Shown here in pieces: positions 27,649 to 36,489 of a stretch of 64,000 nt of DNA. The notes beneath the pieces are model-generated. The model had not been told where the DNA came from. It did no database searches and was given only the letters and a program-made list of their open reading frames with translations. Numbering within the stretch: the stretch's first letter is position 1; each line of letters begins with the position of its first letter. Source of the DNA: Pseudoruegeria sp. SK021 (GTDB lineage: Bacteria; Pseudomonadota; Alphaproteobacteria; Rhodobacterales; Rhodobacteraceae); contig NZ_MTBG01000001.1 in NCBI RefSeq assembly GCF_002119405.1, forward strand, positions 464,993 to 528,992, read 5' to 3'. A program made the position numbers and the translations under genes.

Positions 27649-28040
27649 CGCGCAGGCTCATCACGTTTGTCAGACCGTGCAGACCGAAGAAATGTCGGCC
27701 CAGCGACCTTGGCGGGGTCTTTTTCAGCCGTCTTTGACGAACCGCCTGCCGAAGGTTCCGGCAGGTCATGAAGCGATGCCAACAACATTTCGAGGCGCCG
27801 CGCCGCTGCTTCCGCACGACGCGTGCTGTCTTCCAAAGACCGCGACGAGGTTTCGGCAGAGCCCTGAGCACGGTCGAGGGTCGTGGTCATTTCTGTGACC
27901 TGAACCGACATTTGCGCGATTGCACTCCCCATCCCATCTTCAAGATTTGTGAACTTGCTGAGGCGGCGGGACAGAACCACGCAATAGAGCGCGGCTCCCA
28001 AAGCCCCGGCGATCATCAAAAAATCGGCGATCAGCGCCAT
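27645..28040 (-). CDS. Membrane-anchored coiled-coil protein of the flagellar operon (DUF6468-like)
   Basis: A 131-residue protein: one N-terminal transmembrane helix (FLMIAGALGAALYCVVLS), then a long amphipathic coiled coil with a Met/Thr/Arg-rich heptad pattern (~residues 30-95), then a basic, Pro-rich tail. It resembles the short DUF6468-type proteins found between fliL and motE/motA in other alphaproteobacteria; that family name is from memory. Topology suggests a cytoplasmic scaffold near the basal body. Confidence 0.6.
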   Translation of the reverse strand: MALIADFLMIAGALGAALYCVVLSRRLSKFTNLEDGMGSAIAQMSVQVTEMTTTLDRAQGSAETSSRSLEDSTRRAEAAARRLEMLLASLHDLPEPSAGGSSKTAEKDPAKVAGPTFLRSARSDKRDEPAR

Positions 28041-28052
28041 TGTCTTGCCTTT

Positions 28053-28532
28053 CTAGCTTACCAAGAACGTGGTGACCAAAAGGTCCCGCACGCGGCCTTC
28101 TCCGGTCACGATTTGCACCCTGCGCAGCAATTGAGCCCGCAGCACCAATAGTGCAGAGGGATCGCGCAAATCCCGCACTTCAACCGCCCTTAAATAGCTG
28201 TTCATGACATCCATAATGCGCGGCATCATCACTTCGACGTCGGCGGCATAGGCCGGGTCGACCTCTAAAGTGCCCTCAAACCTAAGAAACTGTTCCGGCG
28301 TGCTGCGACTCACGCTGACCATGAGTGGCGCAATCGGGACGAAGGCGACCGGTTCAAGCGCGTCCGGATGCGAAACCGCAGCCTCAGCATGGTCGGAAAC
28401 CGGGGACACCCCCAGAACCAGCCCGGTGTAAACAGCGAAAAAGCCGCCCCCCCCCAAGACAAGCGCCATCACCGCTCCAAGGATCAAAGGTAGCCGAGAT
28501 TTCTTGCTGGGCGGGGTCTCGTCATCGGCCAT
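28053..28532 (-). CDS. fliL: Flagellar basal body-associated protein FliL
   Basis: A 159-residue inner-membrane protein: short basic cytoplasmic N-terminus with the KKSRLPLILGAVMALVLGGGGFF anchor, then a periplasmic domain ending in LLRRVQIVTGEGRVRDLLVTTFLVS, the conserved FliL terminal block. FliL stabilises stators and boosts torque. ATG at 28532 follows AAGGA; the GTG one codon earlier is an alternative. First gene of the leftward flagellar operon. Confidence 0.9.
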   Translation of the reverse strand: MADDETPPSKKSRLPLILGAVMALVLGGGGFFAVYTGLVLGVSPVSDHAEAAVSHPDALEPVAFVPIAPLMVSVSRSTPEQFLRFEGTLEVDPAYAADVEVMMPRIMDVMNSYLRAVEVRDLRDPSALLVLRAQLLRRVQIVTGEGRVRDLLVTTFLVS

Positions 28533-28904
28533 CACCGGGATCCTTCCAAGTTGTTATCCGCCTGTCACCAAACTTACGAAAGACGTGGTGTCTTCGCGTC
28601 TAAAACTACCGGCCGGAGGGTTAAGGTTTGGCTAAGGCACGGTCGGATCGTGCACCGCAATGACCAGCCTAGTTCTGCATTGAAATGCGCTGGCCAAAAC
28701 GAACTGCCACAGGAAAGCCACGCCAGGGCCGTCCAATTTCTTCGTGTTGTAGACCGGCTAAAGATCGGCCCGAAACCCGACCTTCGATCCCTCGACGGCG
28801 GTTTGGCAAGATTGGCCGATGACGGATAACCGATTGTTAAGCTCACTGCGCGCAGGTTGGACCCAGTGGTAAAACCGTAGACCGCATCGTCGGGGAGCAG
28901 ATTC
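28533..28904. promoter_or_regulatory. Divergent fliL/fliF control region with a CtrA-like site
   Basis: This 372-bp gap separates the two flagellar operons and must contain both promoters. At 28621-28635 lies TTAA-N7-CTAA, one mismatch from the CtrA box TTAA-N7-TTAA; CtrA controls motility genes in this group. I see no credible sigma-54 (-24/-12) or sigma-28 site and no gene in it. Confidence 0.35.
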
Positions 28905-30542
28905 GTGCAGCAATTACTCAACCTATGGTCTCATCTTGATCTCCGTCGCCGTGGACTGGTGGTTCTGGCCACAGTGGCGGTTTTCGCTGCTGTTTTAGGG
29001 CTATCGAGAATGGCCGCCACTCCATCAATGGCGCTGTTATATTCCGGGCTGGACAACGCTCAGGCGGGCGACGTCATCCAAGCATTGGACCAGCAGGGTG
29101 CGACCTATGATGTGCGCGGCGGCGCCATTTATGTGGACGCGTCGCTGCGCGACCAACTGCGGATGACCCTCGCGGGTGATGGTCTCCCGGCGGATTCGGG
29201 CGCAGGTTATGAATTATTGGACACCCTGTCCGGCTTCGGCACGACATCACAGATGTTCGATGCTGCATACTGGCGTGCAAAAGAGGGTGAATTGGCACGA
29301 ACGATTGTGGCCAACCGGACAATTCGGAACGCACGTGTCCATATTGCCAATTCAAGTGCGACTCCCTTCCGGCGTGCACAAAATCCAACGGCATCGGTCT
29401 CGATCACCACCGCGGGAACCGGGCTGACAGATGAAAATGCGACGGCATTTCGATACCTCGTGGCATCAGCCGTGGCTGGCCTTTCTCCCGATGACGTTGC
29501 CATCATTGATGCCACCACGGGACGCGTTCTTGGTCCAAAATCCGACTCCGATGCCCAGAATTCCGGTGACGACAAGGCGACCGCCCTGAAGGCAAATGTC
29601 GAACGCCTGCTTGAAGCCCGGGTCGGCCCGGGCAATGCGATTGTCGAGGTCAGCATCGAATCGGTTACGGATCGCGAATCAATTCTTGAACGACGATTTG
29701 ATCCTCAAAGCCGTGTCGCTATCAGCACCGACGTCGAAGAAATTTCGACATCCGAAACGAATGCCGGCGGCGCCGGTGTCACGGTCGCCAGCAACCTTCC
29801 AGACGGAGCTGCGGCCGCCGGAAATGACGGAAACTCGCAAAGCCAGAACAGCGAAACCCGCGAACGCACCAACTATGAAGTCTCAGAGACCACACGCGAA
29901 ATCACGCGCACGCCGGGGGCGATCAAACGCCTTACGGTTGCCGTCTTGCTGAACGGCCTTCCGGCAGAGGCTGGCGTGCAGGGTCGGCCCGATGCAGAAC
30001 TGGACTCACTGAGAGAACTCGTCGCTTCGGCCGTCGGCTTCGACGAAAGTCGCGGTGACGTCATCACACTGAAATCGCTGGAGTTCGGCGCGGTTCCGCA
30101 ACTGGGAACAGAGGCAACTGCAGGTGTTCTGGGACGCCTCGCGCTGGAGCCCATGCGGCTGCTTCAACTTGGGGTGCTAAGTTTGGTCGCGTTAGCCTTG
30201 GGCCTGTTCGTGGTACGCCCGATTCTGTCCGGCCAGGCAGCCCAGACTGATTTAGAGCAACTCTCTTTGTCGAACATGCGCTCGGTGCCCTCGGACGGCG
30301 CTGGCGAAGACGCTTCGATCGTCGAGGGTAGTGCAGTTTCAGCGACTGCAGCAGGCGACCGCGGCATCCCAGCAATCGCCCAAATCCAAAACCCTGTCGG
30401 GCCTGAAGCCGCGTTAACGCCGATCGATGCCGGTCATGAATCCGTCGCGAACCTGAAAAAACTGATCGAGGATCGCCGCCCCGACACCATCGAAATCCTG
30501 CGCAGTTGGCTTGAAGACGACAGCCTAGAGGAATCAGTTTAG
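28905..30542 (+). CDS. fliF: Flagellar M-ring protein FliF
   Basis: A 545-residue MS-ring protein. N-terminal transmembrane helix (RRGLVVLATVAVFAAVLGLS), the YscJ/FliF ring-building motif region (MALLYSGLDNAQAGDVIQAL to DTLSGFG), the ARVHIANSS and second ring domain to ~270, a Ser/Asn-rich variable stretch, a second transmembrane helix (LLQLGVLSLVALALGLFVV) and an acidic C-terminal tail that binds FliG. Start is GTG behind GGGGAG. FliG is not in the window. Overlaps the fliH-like start (TAGTG). Confidence 0.94.
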   Translation: MQQLLNLWSHLDLRRRGLVVLATVAVFAAVLGLSRMAATPSMALLYSGLDNAQAGDVIQALDQQGATYDVRGGAIYVDASLRDQLRMTLAGDGLPADSGAGYELLDTLSGFGTTSQMFDAAYWRAKEGELARTIVANRTIRNARVHIANSSATPFRRAQNPTASVSITTAGTGLTDENATAFRYLVASAVAGLSPDDVAIIDATTGRVLGPKSDSDAQNSGDDKATALKANVERLLEARVGPGNAIVEVSIESVTDRESILERRFDPQSRVAISTDVEEISTSETNAGGAGVTVASNLPDGAAAAGNDGNSQSQNSETRERTNYEVSETTREITRTPGAIKRLTVAVLLNGLPAEAGVQGRPDAELDSLRELVASAVGFDESRGDVITLKSLEFGAVPQLGTEATAGVLGRLALEPMRLLQLGVLSLVALALGLFVVRPILSGQAAQTDLEQLSLSNMRSVPSDGAGEDASIVEGSAVSATAAGDRGIPAIAQIQNPVGPEAALTPIDAGHESVANLKKLIEDRRPDTIEILRSWLEDDSLEESV

Positions 30543-31150
30543 TGGGACGCCCTTTGATTTTGGAAGAATTCACCGTGCCGTTTACTGCAACGGCCGCCGG
30601 GGGCACTGCGTCCGGTCCCGGACACATCCTGCCAGAAGAACAGCGCCTCGTTGCATTCGAACACGGTTACAAAGCCGGTTGGGACGACGCCGTCACCGCG
30701 CAATCCGAAGACAACGGTAGTATCTCTGCAGATCTTGCCGGCAATCTGCGCGACCTGTCCTTTACCTTCCAAGAGGCGCGGCTTCATATCCTGAAAGGGG
30801 TGGAGCCGCTGGTACGAGAGATCGTCAAATCCGTTCTGCCGGACTTGGCCAGCCAAACCCTGCCAGATTTGGTGGTCGAACGCCTGCACACGTTTCTCGC
30901 CAGCGCGGTTGAGCCCCCGATAATTTTAATGGTTGCTCCGGCCTCCCGCGCCGCCGTCGAAGCGGCGATGCCGCAGACCCCCGGCTTTCCAGTTCTGATC
31001 CGCGAAGAACCAACCTTGGCCGAGGGACAAGCATTCCTGCGGGCGGGCCTGGTCGAAGAGTCCATCGACACGGCAGCCGCCATTTCTGAGATCCGGGCAT
31101 CAATCGAAGATTTTTTCTCTTTAAGCGAAGGACTTAAGGCACATGGGTGA
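30542..31150 (+). CDS. fliH: FliH-like flagellar assembly protein
   Basis: A 202-residue cytoplasmic protein with a GTG start overlapping the fliF stop by 1 nt. The N-terminus carries acidic/aromatic patches; the middle is a long helix (FQEARLHILKGVEPLVREIVKSVLPDLA) and the C-terminal part has the beta-rich pattern of FliH/YscL proteins. Its position after fliF and before fliN fits the FliI ATPase regulator FliH. Sequence similarity is weak, as is typical of this family. Confidence 0.75.
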   Translation: MGRPLILEEFTVPFTATAAGGTASGPGHILPEEQRLVAFEHGYKAGWDDAVTAQSEDNGSISADLAGNLRDLSFTFQEARLHILKGVEPLVREIVKSVLPDLASQTLPDLVVERLHTFLASAVEPPIILMVAPASRAAVEAAMPQTPGFPVLIREEPTLAEGQAFLRAGLVEESIDTAAAISEIRASIEDFFSLSEGLKAHG

Positions 31151-31445
31151 CAGTCAGGACAGCCGAGCAAGCGGGTCAGGGCAGGACCGGGCAGCAAATC
31201 CGTTCACGCGCGTCCCGATTGAAGTGCGCGTATCAGTGGGCCGCGCCCATCCGACGGTTCGGGAGCTGTTGCAGCTCACCCGCGACTCAATCCTGCAACT
31301 GGACAGACGCGTCGAAGATCCGGTCGACTTATTTGTCGGCGATAAACTGATCGCCCGCGGGCAACTGGAAGAATTGTCCGGCGACCAAGCCGGGCAATTG
31401 GCTGTCAGATTGACCGAGGTCGCGGCGGACAATGGCGATCTGTAA
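31143..31445 (+). CDS. fliN: Flagellar motor switch protein FliN
   Basis: A 100-residue C-ring protein of the SpoA fold: PIEVRVSVGRAHPTVRELLQL, LDRRVEDPVDLFVGDKLIARGQL are the conserved FliN/YscQ strands. It lies in the switch complex and helps set rotation direction. Overlaps fliH by 8 nt and fliP by 14 nt, so it is tightly coupled. Confidence 0.92.
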   Translation: MGDSQDSRASGSGQDRAANPFTRVPIEVRVSVGRAHPTVRELLQLTRDSILQLDRRVEDPVDLFVGDKLIARGQLEELSGDQAGQLAVRLTEVAADNGDL

Positions 31446-32205
31446 ACGTCGTCATGGCCGTGCGGGGCTGTACGGTTTAGTGGCGCTCAGCATCGGTCTG
31501 GCGGGCCTGCCGCTGATGGCAATGGCGCAGCAATCCGGGCTGGATTCCGGCCTAGGCTTACTTGAGCCCGGTTCGGTGTCCGGACGCACGGTGCAGTTGT
31601 TTTTACTGGTGACCGTCCTCAGCCTCGCGCCGGGGCTGGCGATCATGGTGACCTGTTTTCCATTTATCGTAACCGTTTTGTCGATTCTGCGACAAGCCAT
31701 CGGCTTACAGCAATCTCCTCCCAACATGCTGATTGTCAGCTTGGCGCTGTTCTTGACCTATTTCGTGATGGACCCGGTCCTGACCGAAGCTTGGGCCCGA
31801 GGCGTCGAGCCATTTCTGGCAGGGACTGCCGATGTCCGGCAAGCCTTCGACTTGGCGATCGTCCCGTTCCGCGGCTTTATGTCGAACAGACTTGACCCCG
31901 ATACGTTCGCAACTTTGTCAGCTCTTCGTGACCCGTCGGGAGCAATTTTGCCGGGACCAGACGCGCCTTTGTCAGTATTGGTGCCCTCTTTCCTGTTGTC
32001 TGAAATCGCGCGCGCGTTTGAAATAGGGTTCCTAATCTTCCTGCCCTTTCTGATCATCGATCTGGTTGTCGCCGCGATCTTGATGTCCATGGGCATGATG
32101 ATGGTTCCGCCCGCGATCGTATCACTGCCATTCAAGCTGGCATTTTTCGTGGTGGCCGATGGCTGGACGCTGGTGTCGAGCGCGCTTGTCCGCAGCTATT
32201 TCTAA
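31432..32205 (+). CDS. fliP: Flagellar type III export protein FliP
   Basis: A 257-residue export-gate protein, first made with a cleavable signal peptide (LVALSIGLAGLPLMAMAQ), then the conserved pair of signatures: LSLAPGLAIMVTCFPFIVTVLSILRQAIG and the later FLPFLIIDLVVAAILMSMGMMMVPP, with four membrane helices overall. FliQ, FliR and FlhA/B are not in the window, so this operon is only part of the flagellar set. Last gene of fliF-fliH-fliN-fliP. Confidence 0.96.
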   Translation: MAICKRRHGRAGLYGLVALSIGLAGLPLMAMAQQSGLDSGLGLLEPGSVSGRTVQLFLLVTVLSLAPGLAIMVTCFPFIVTVLSILRQAIGLQQSPPNMLIVSLALFLTYFVMDPVLTEAWARGVEPFLAGTADVRQAFDLAIVPFRGFMSNRLDPDTFATLSALRDPSGAILPGPDAPLSVLVPSFLLSEIARAFEIGFLIFLPFLIIDLVVAAILMSMGMMMVPPAIVSLPFKLAFFVVADGWTLVSSALVRSYF

Positions 32206-32270
32206 CGAGGGAGCCCTTGCTCTAACTGGGCACCCTTGCGGAACGCCACCATTGTCTTCACTGTTGGCGG

Positions 32271-32915
32271 GTGAACAGGCATATACAAATCAGTCCGACA
32301 GCCGACCTAACCGCGTGCGCATTCTGCGATGCGCTCTATACGGTCAGCGAGGTGCCGTCAGGCGGGGTCGGCAGATGCAACCGCTGCCGGGCCATTTTAT
32401 ACGCCCCCCGGGACAACGCCATCGCGAAGATCGTCGCCTATTCTGCGGCCGCCCTAAGCCTCATGGTGGTTGCAATCGGATATCCGTTTCTGGAAATTCA
32501 TACGTCTGGCCTGTCCAGTAAGGCCTCGGTCATTGATGCGATCCTTGCTTTCGCCGAGAACTCAGGCATGATGGCCCCCCTCTCGGCAGTCGTGGCGGCC
32601 TTGATCGTGCTATTGCCGGTTATTCGCATTTCCGGAATGATCTATACGACCGTTCCGATGCTCTTCGATCGACCACTCCTGCCCTATGCGAAGAATGTCT
32701 TCATGATCGTCATGCGGCTTCGGCCATGGGCAATGGCGGAAATTTTCATTATTGGGGTCGCAGTGGCCTTGGTGAAAATCGGCTCGCTAGCGACAGTCAG
32801 TTTTGGTCCCGCGTTCTGGGCATTTGTCGGATTTGTCGTGCTGATCGTGGCCAAGGACGTGGTCCTTTGTGAAAGAACAATGTGGCGCACTCTGGACACA
32901 TATCAAAAACGCTGA
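32271..32915 (+). CDS. pqiA: PqiA-type membrane protein, first copy
   Basis: A 214-residue inner-membrane protein of the paraquat-inducible protein A family. It starts with GTG and has a zinc-ribbon-like CxxC...CxxC at the N-terminus (CAFCDALY and CNRCRAIL), followed by four membrane helices. PqiA works with PqiB/PqiC to move lipids between the membranes. It overlaps the second pqiA by 34 bp. In E. coli PqiA is one chain; here it appears as two separate half-length genes. Confidence 0.88.
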   Translation: MNRHIQISPTADLTACAFCDALYTVSEVPSGGVGRCNRCRAILYAPRDNAIAKIVAYSAAALSLMVVAIGYPFLEIHTSGLSSKASVIDAILAFAENSGMMAPLSAVVAALIVLLPVIRISGMIYTTVPMLFDRPLLPYAKNVFMIVMRLRPWAMAEIFIIGVAVALVKIGSLATVSFGPAFWAFVGFVVLIVAKDVVLCERTMWRTLDTYQKR

Positions 32916-33517
32916 CCGCCCGGAACTCGGGTCTGGTAGCCTGCCGCCACTGCGGACGGGTGTGGGCCGCCGATCAGGCGCGTTGCACCCGCTGTGGCGG
33001 GACGTTATCTAGCCGCGCCCCACACAGTCTGCAACGGGTTCTGGCTTGGTGGCTGGCAGGGTTTCTAGCCTATATTCCAGCAAACCTTTATCCGATGCTG
33101 ATCACGGATACCGTCAAATCAAAAAGCGCCAGCACCATTGTCGGCGGCGTCATCGAACTGGTCCATTATCATGCCTATTTCGTTGCCGGCGTCGTGTTTC
33201 TTGCCTCGGTCATCATCCCGATATCCAAATTCATTGCGATCGCCTACGTGGTTTTGTCGATCCGGTTCCCACGCAAAGCAAACAGCCATACGTTGCTCAA
33301 GATCCACGAACTGGTAGAATTCATTGGTCGATGGTCAATGGTTGACGTTTTCGTCGTGGCCATTCTTTCGGCACTCGTGCATCTTGGGTCAGTTGCGGAT
33401 ATTTTCCCCGGCGTTGCAGCCATCTGCTTCGCCAGTTCGGTGATCTGCACTATGATGGCTGCCATTAGCCTGGACCCGCGCCTGATCTGGGACGCGACGG
33501 AGGACCTGAACCAGTGA
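32882..33517 (+). CDS. pqiA: PqiA-type membrane protein, second copy
   Basis: A 211-residue partner of the preceding protein, also with a CxxC pair (CRHCGRVW and CTRCGGTL) and four membrane helices (GFLAYIPANLYPMLI, VAGVVFLASVIIPI, AYVVLSI..., VDVFVVAILSALVHLG). It starts with GTG and its stop overlaps the pqiB GTG by 4 nt. Together the two genes correspond to the two halves of E. coli PqiA, so the family duplication is kept as separate subunits. Confidence 0.88.
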   Translation: MAHSGHISKTLTARNSGLVACRHCGRVWAADQARCTRCGGTLSSRAPHSLQRVLAWWLAGFLAYIPANLYPMLITDTVKSKSASTIVGGVIELVHYHAYFVAGVVFLASVIIPISKFIAIAYVVLSIRFPRKANSHTLLKIHELVEFIGRWSMVDVFVVAILSALVHLGSVADIFPGVAAICFASSVICTMMAAISLDPRLIWDATEDLNQ

Positions 33518-35892
33518 CCACGCGGACACCTGACGAACTGAGCGTCGACCCAGAAAAGAAACGGCGTGTCTCCGCCGTCTGGCTGGTGCCGCTTATTGCC
33601 TTGGGCATCTCTCTGTTCATTGCGTGGCAGACCTATTCAAGCCGCGGTCCCCTGATTGAAATCACCTTCACCAACGGGGACGGGGTTGCGGCCAATGAGA
33701 CGGCCCTGAAGTATCGCCAAATCAAGGTCGGAACCGTCGAAAGCGTCCGGTTCGCGGACAATTTGCAAAAGGTGATCGTGTCGGTCCGGGTGGATAAATC
33801 GATTGCTCCCTTCATTAATGAAGACGCAAAATTCTGGATCGTACGGCCAGAGGTCTCGGCCCGCGGGATCACCGGCCTGACCACAGTCTTGGGTGGGGTC
33901 TTTCTGGAAGGGGCGTGGGACGACACGCCGGGCCCAACGGCCACGACATTTACAGGCCTCGACAATCAACCATTGATCACCGGCACCGACAAGGGCGTGG
34001 AATTTTATCTAACGGCCCAAGATGCAAACCGGATCCAAGCCGGTGCCCCGATTGTCTTCAAAGGGGTGACGGTCGGCTTGATCGATATGCCATCATTGAC
34101 CGCGGATGGGTCGGCCGTGACGGCCCGCGCCTTTGTCCGGGCCCCACACGACACTTTGGTCACCGATGCGTCCCGCTTCTGGGCCACTTCGGGATTCTCG
34201 GTCAATCTGGGTGCGCAGGGCCTGTCGGTCGACGTTGCCAACCTATCTGCCCTCGTGCAGGGCGGCACGACATTTTCATCCTTCGACTATCACAACGCAT
34301 CTCCGATCAAGAACGGCCACGTCTTCACCGTCTACAAGGACCAGAACGAAGCCAAAAGCGCCTCTTTCGTGGCGAACGATGTCTCCGATGTTGCATTGAG
34401 CGTGTTGTTCGAGGGATCCGTCAGCGGTCTTGCTGTGGGGTCTGCGGTCGCGTTTCACGGGCTTCAGGTTGGCACCGTGGCGGCCATGCAGCCGATTGTT
34501 GATTCTGTGGATGGCAAGGACATCATCAAGATGCGGGCGGATCTCTCGGTTCAGCCCGCCAGACTGGGACTGCCAGAGGGGTCTAGCAAGGATGATCTGA
34601 CCGCGTTCTTTACCAATCTTGCGGCGCAGGGCTATCGCGCCCGATTGGCCAGCGTGGGACTCTTGGGCACCACCCTACAAGTTGAAATTCTGGAAGTGGC
34701 CGATGCGCCTGCTGCCACATTGCAAACCACGGCGGACGGAAACCTTGTCTTGCCGACCACGGCCCCTTCGGTGTCTGATATCGCGGTGACCGCCAAGGGC
34801 GCACTTCAGCGGCTGGATGACCTTCCGATCGAGGAATTTGTGCAGAACGCCGTCAACCTCGTGCAGAACCTAAACAAGGTGGTCAGTTCACCGCAAGTTC
34901 AGGAAGCACCGCAAGAAGTTGTGGCACTGCTGAAAGAAGCCCGGGATCTGATCTCATCCGAGTCGATCACAAGTCTGGCTGGTCAGGCCGACCAAACCAT
35001 CGCCAGTGTGCGGGCCATTGTCGATCAAGTGGCCGAGAGCGAAGGCTTGAAAAAGCTTCTGACCGCGCTCGATCGCAGTGACGCGATTGCCAAATCCATC
35101 GAAGATACCGCCAGCGGCCTTCCGCCCCTGCTGAAAGAGATCGAAGCGGTGGCTGCCAAGGCCAAGAATCTGCCGCTTGACCAATTGATGACCTCGGCAA
35201 CCGATCTTGTGGCTTCGGCCGAACAGCTTATGGCCTCAGACCAGATCACCGCCCTGCCAACCCAACTGGCGACCGCGATGGACGATGTGAATGCGTCGCT
35301 TGCCAATGTCCGCGACATCAGCGGGAAGTTTGCGCAAAGCGATGCCGTGGCCACCCTGATCGCCGCGCTTGACCGCACAGGCACCATCGCCAAGTCAATT
35401 GAGACCGCCACCGACGGCCTGCCCGACTTAATGGCACGGATCAACGCTGTGGCCTCGACCGCAGAAAACCTGCCGCTGAATGAACTTGTGACCTCGGCGG
35501 ATACCTTGGTGCAAAGCGCCAATGCCTTGGTCAGTTCGCCCGACACCGCGAAGATACCGGCGGCCCTTGCCGGGGCCTTGGACGAAGTGGGTGCCGCGCT
35601 TGCCGAACTGCGCGAAGGTGGCGCAGTCGAGAACACCAACGCCACGCTGGCATCGGCTCGCTCTGCGGCCGCCGCTGTCGAGACCGCCGCCGCCAGCCTG
35701 CCGGAACTTTCTGCCCGATTGGAAAGCCTCGTCGTTCAGGGGGAAACACTGATGTCGGCCTACGGCACCAAATCGCAGTTTAACCTGCAAACCCTGTCGC
35801 TTCTGAACGACCTACGCGAGACCGCCCGGTCGGTGACTTCCCTTTCCCGCGCCATCGAGCGCAAACCAAATTCCCTTCTGATCGGACGATAA
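33514..35892 (+). CDS. pqiB: PqiB, MlaD/MCE-domain lipid-transport protein with extended C-terminal tail
   Basis: A 792-residue periplasmic protein anchored by one N-terminal helix (VSAVWLVPLIALGISLFIAW). Three MCE/MlaD domains follow (~residues 45-150, 155-260, 285-390), each with the G-x2-V-x2-L-x-Y...V-G-x-V pattern (e.g. GVAANETALKYRQIKVGTV). They assemble hexameric rings forming a tunnel for lipids. The C-terminal ~390 residues are a long helical tail made mainly of ~100-residue repeats (see repeat at 35041), making it much longer than E. coli PqiB (about 550). GTG start in a GTGA overlap. Confidence 0.92.
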   Translation: MTTRTPDELSVDPEKKRRVSAVWLVPLIALGISLFIAWQTYSSRGPLIEITFTNGDGVAANETALKYRQIKVGTVESVRFADNLQKVIVSVRVDKSIAPFINEDAKFWIVRPEVSARGITGLTTVLGGVFLEGAWDDTPGPTATTFTGLDNQPLITGTDKGVEFYLTAQDANRIQAGAPIVFKGVTVGLIDMPSLTADGSAVTARAFVRAPHDTLVTDASRFWATSGFSVNLGAQGLSVDVANLSALVQGGTTFSSFDYHNASPIKNGHVFTVYKDQNEAKSASFVANDVSDVALSVLFEGSVSGLAVGSAVAFHGLQVGTVAAMQPIVDSVDGKDIIKMRADLSVQPARLGLPEGSSKDDLTAFFTNLAAQGYRARLASVGLLGTTLQVEILEVADAPAATLQTTADGNLVLPTTAPSVSDIAVTAKGALQRLDDLPIEEFVQNAVNLVQNLNKVVSSPQVQEAPQEVVALLKEARDLISSESITSLAGQADQTIASVRAIVDQVAESEGLKKLLTALDRSDAIAKSIEDTASGLPPLLKEIEAVAAKAKNLPLDQLMTSATDLVASAEQLMASDQITALPTQLATAMDDVNASLANVRDISGKFAQSDAVATLIAALDRTGTIAKSIETATDGLPDLMARINAVASTAENLPLNELVTSADTLVQSANALVSSPDTAKIPAALAGALDEVGAALAELREGGAVENTNATLASARSAAAAVETAAASLPELSARLESLVVQGETLMSAYGTKSQFNLQTLSLLNDLRETARSVTSLSRAIERKPNSLLIGR
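35041..35640 (+). repeat. Tandem ~300-bp (100-residue) repeat in pqiB
   Basis: The coding block from about 35041 repeats at 35341, exactly 300 bp apart: LDRSDAIAKSIEDTASGLPP against LDRTGTIAKSIETATDGLPD, then NLPLDQLMTSATDLV against NLPLNELVTSADTLV. A weaker third partial copy (LPIEEFVQNAVNLVQN) precedes it. The repeats form the helical tail of PqiB. Confidence 0.8.
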
Positions 35893-35896
35893 TCTC

Positions 35897-36460
35897 ATGT
35901 GGACTTCGAAAGCGTCAATTCTGGTACTGGCCCTTGTCGCAACCGCGTGCTCGGGGCCGGCGAAACAGGTTCTCTTGACCTCGACAGCACCAGAGCTGCG
36001 CATCCGTCCGATCGTGGCCTCAGTTGAAATCCGCGATCTGTCCCTGCCCCGCTATGCCGCATCCGACGATCTGGTCGTGCTGGGCGAAGATGGCGTGGTC
36101 GAAACCGTCACAAACACTGTGTGGGCCGACACCCCCGAACGCAGCATTACGCTGTCCTTGGCCACCAATCTGGGGGCAATCACCGGGGCGCGGGTTGCGT
36201 CTGAGCCTTGGCCCTTCTCTACCTCGCCAGAAGCGCAGGTTGTGGTCACGGTCACCCGCCTGCTGGGACAACCGGGCGGACAACTGCAATTCACCGGCCA
36301 ATATGCGATCTCGGCTGTGGCATCGTCGATCTCAGACCGGTCGGGGTCGTTCAATATCGTGGTTCCGGTAGAGGGCACCGGACCGGATGCCTTGGCGCGG
36401 GCTCAAGGGGCCGCCATTTCCCAACTGTCTGAAATTATCGCACGGCGCTTGGCGCGATAA
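35897..36460 (+). CDS. pqiC: PqiC-type outer-membrane lipoprotein
   Basis: A 187-residue lipoprotein (lipobox LVATAC, Cys at 18) of the PqiC/ABC-type transport auxiliary family. The block IRPIVASVEIRDLSLPRYAASDDLVV and the later WPFSTSPEAQVVVTVTRLLG are characteristic. It would sit in the outer membrane and close the PqiB tunnel. Starts 4 bp after pqiB, last gene of pqiAABC; ends in a hairpin terminator. Confidence 0.86.
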   Translation: MWTSKASILVLALVATACSGPAKQVLLTSTAPELRIRPIVASVEIRDLSLPRYAASDDLVVLGEDGVVETVTNTVWADTPERSITLSLATNLGAITGARVASEPWPFSTSPEAQVVVTVTRLLGQPGGQLQFTGQYAISAVASSISDRSGSFNIVVPVEGTGPDALARAQGAAISQLSEIIARRLAR

Positions 36461-36463
36461 GGG

Positions 36464-36489
36464 GTGGCGCCGCAACGCGCCACTATTTG
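36464..36489. terminator. Hairpin between convergent pqiC and yjbF
   Basis: A perfect 7-bp stem (GTGGCGC / GCGCCAC) with a 6-nt loop, followed by TATTTG on the plus strand. It spans the 22-bp gap between the two convergent stops and probably ends both transcripts. Confidence 0.55.
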
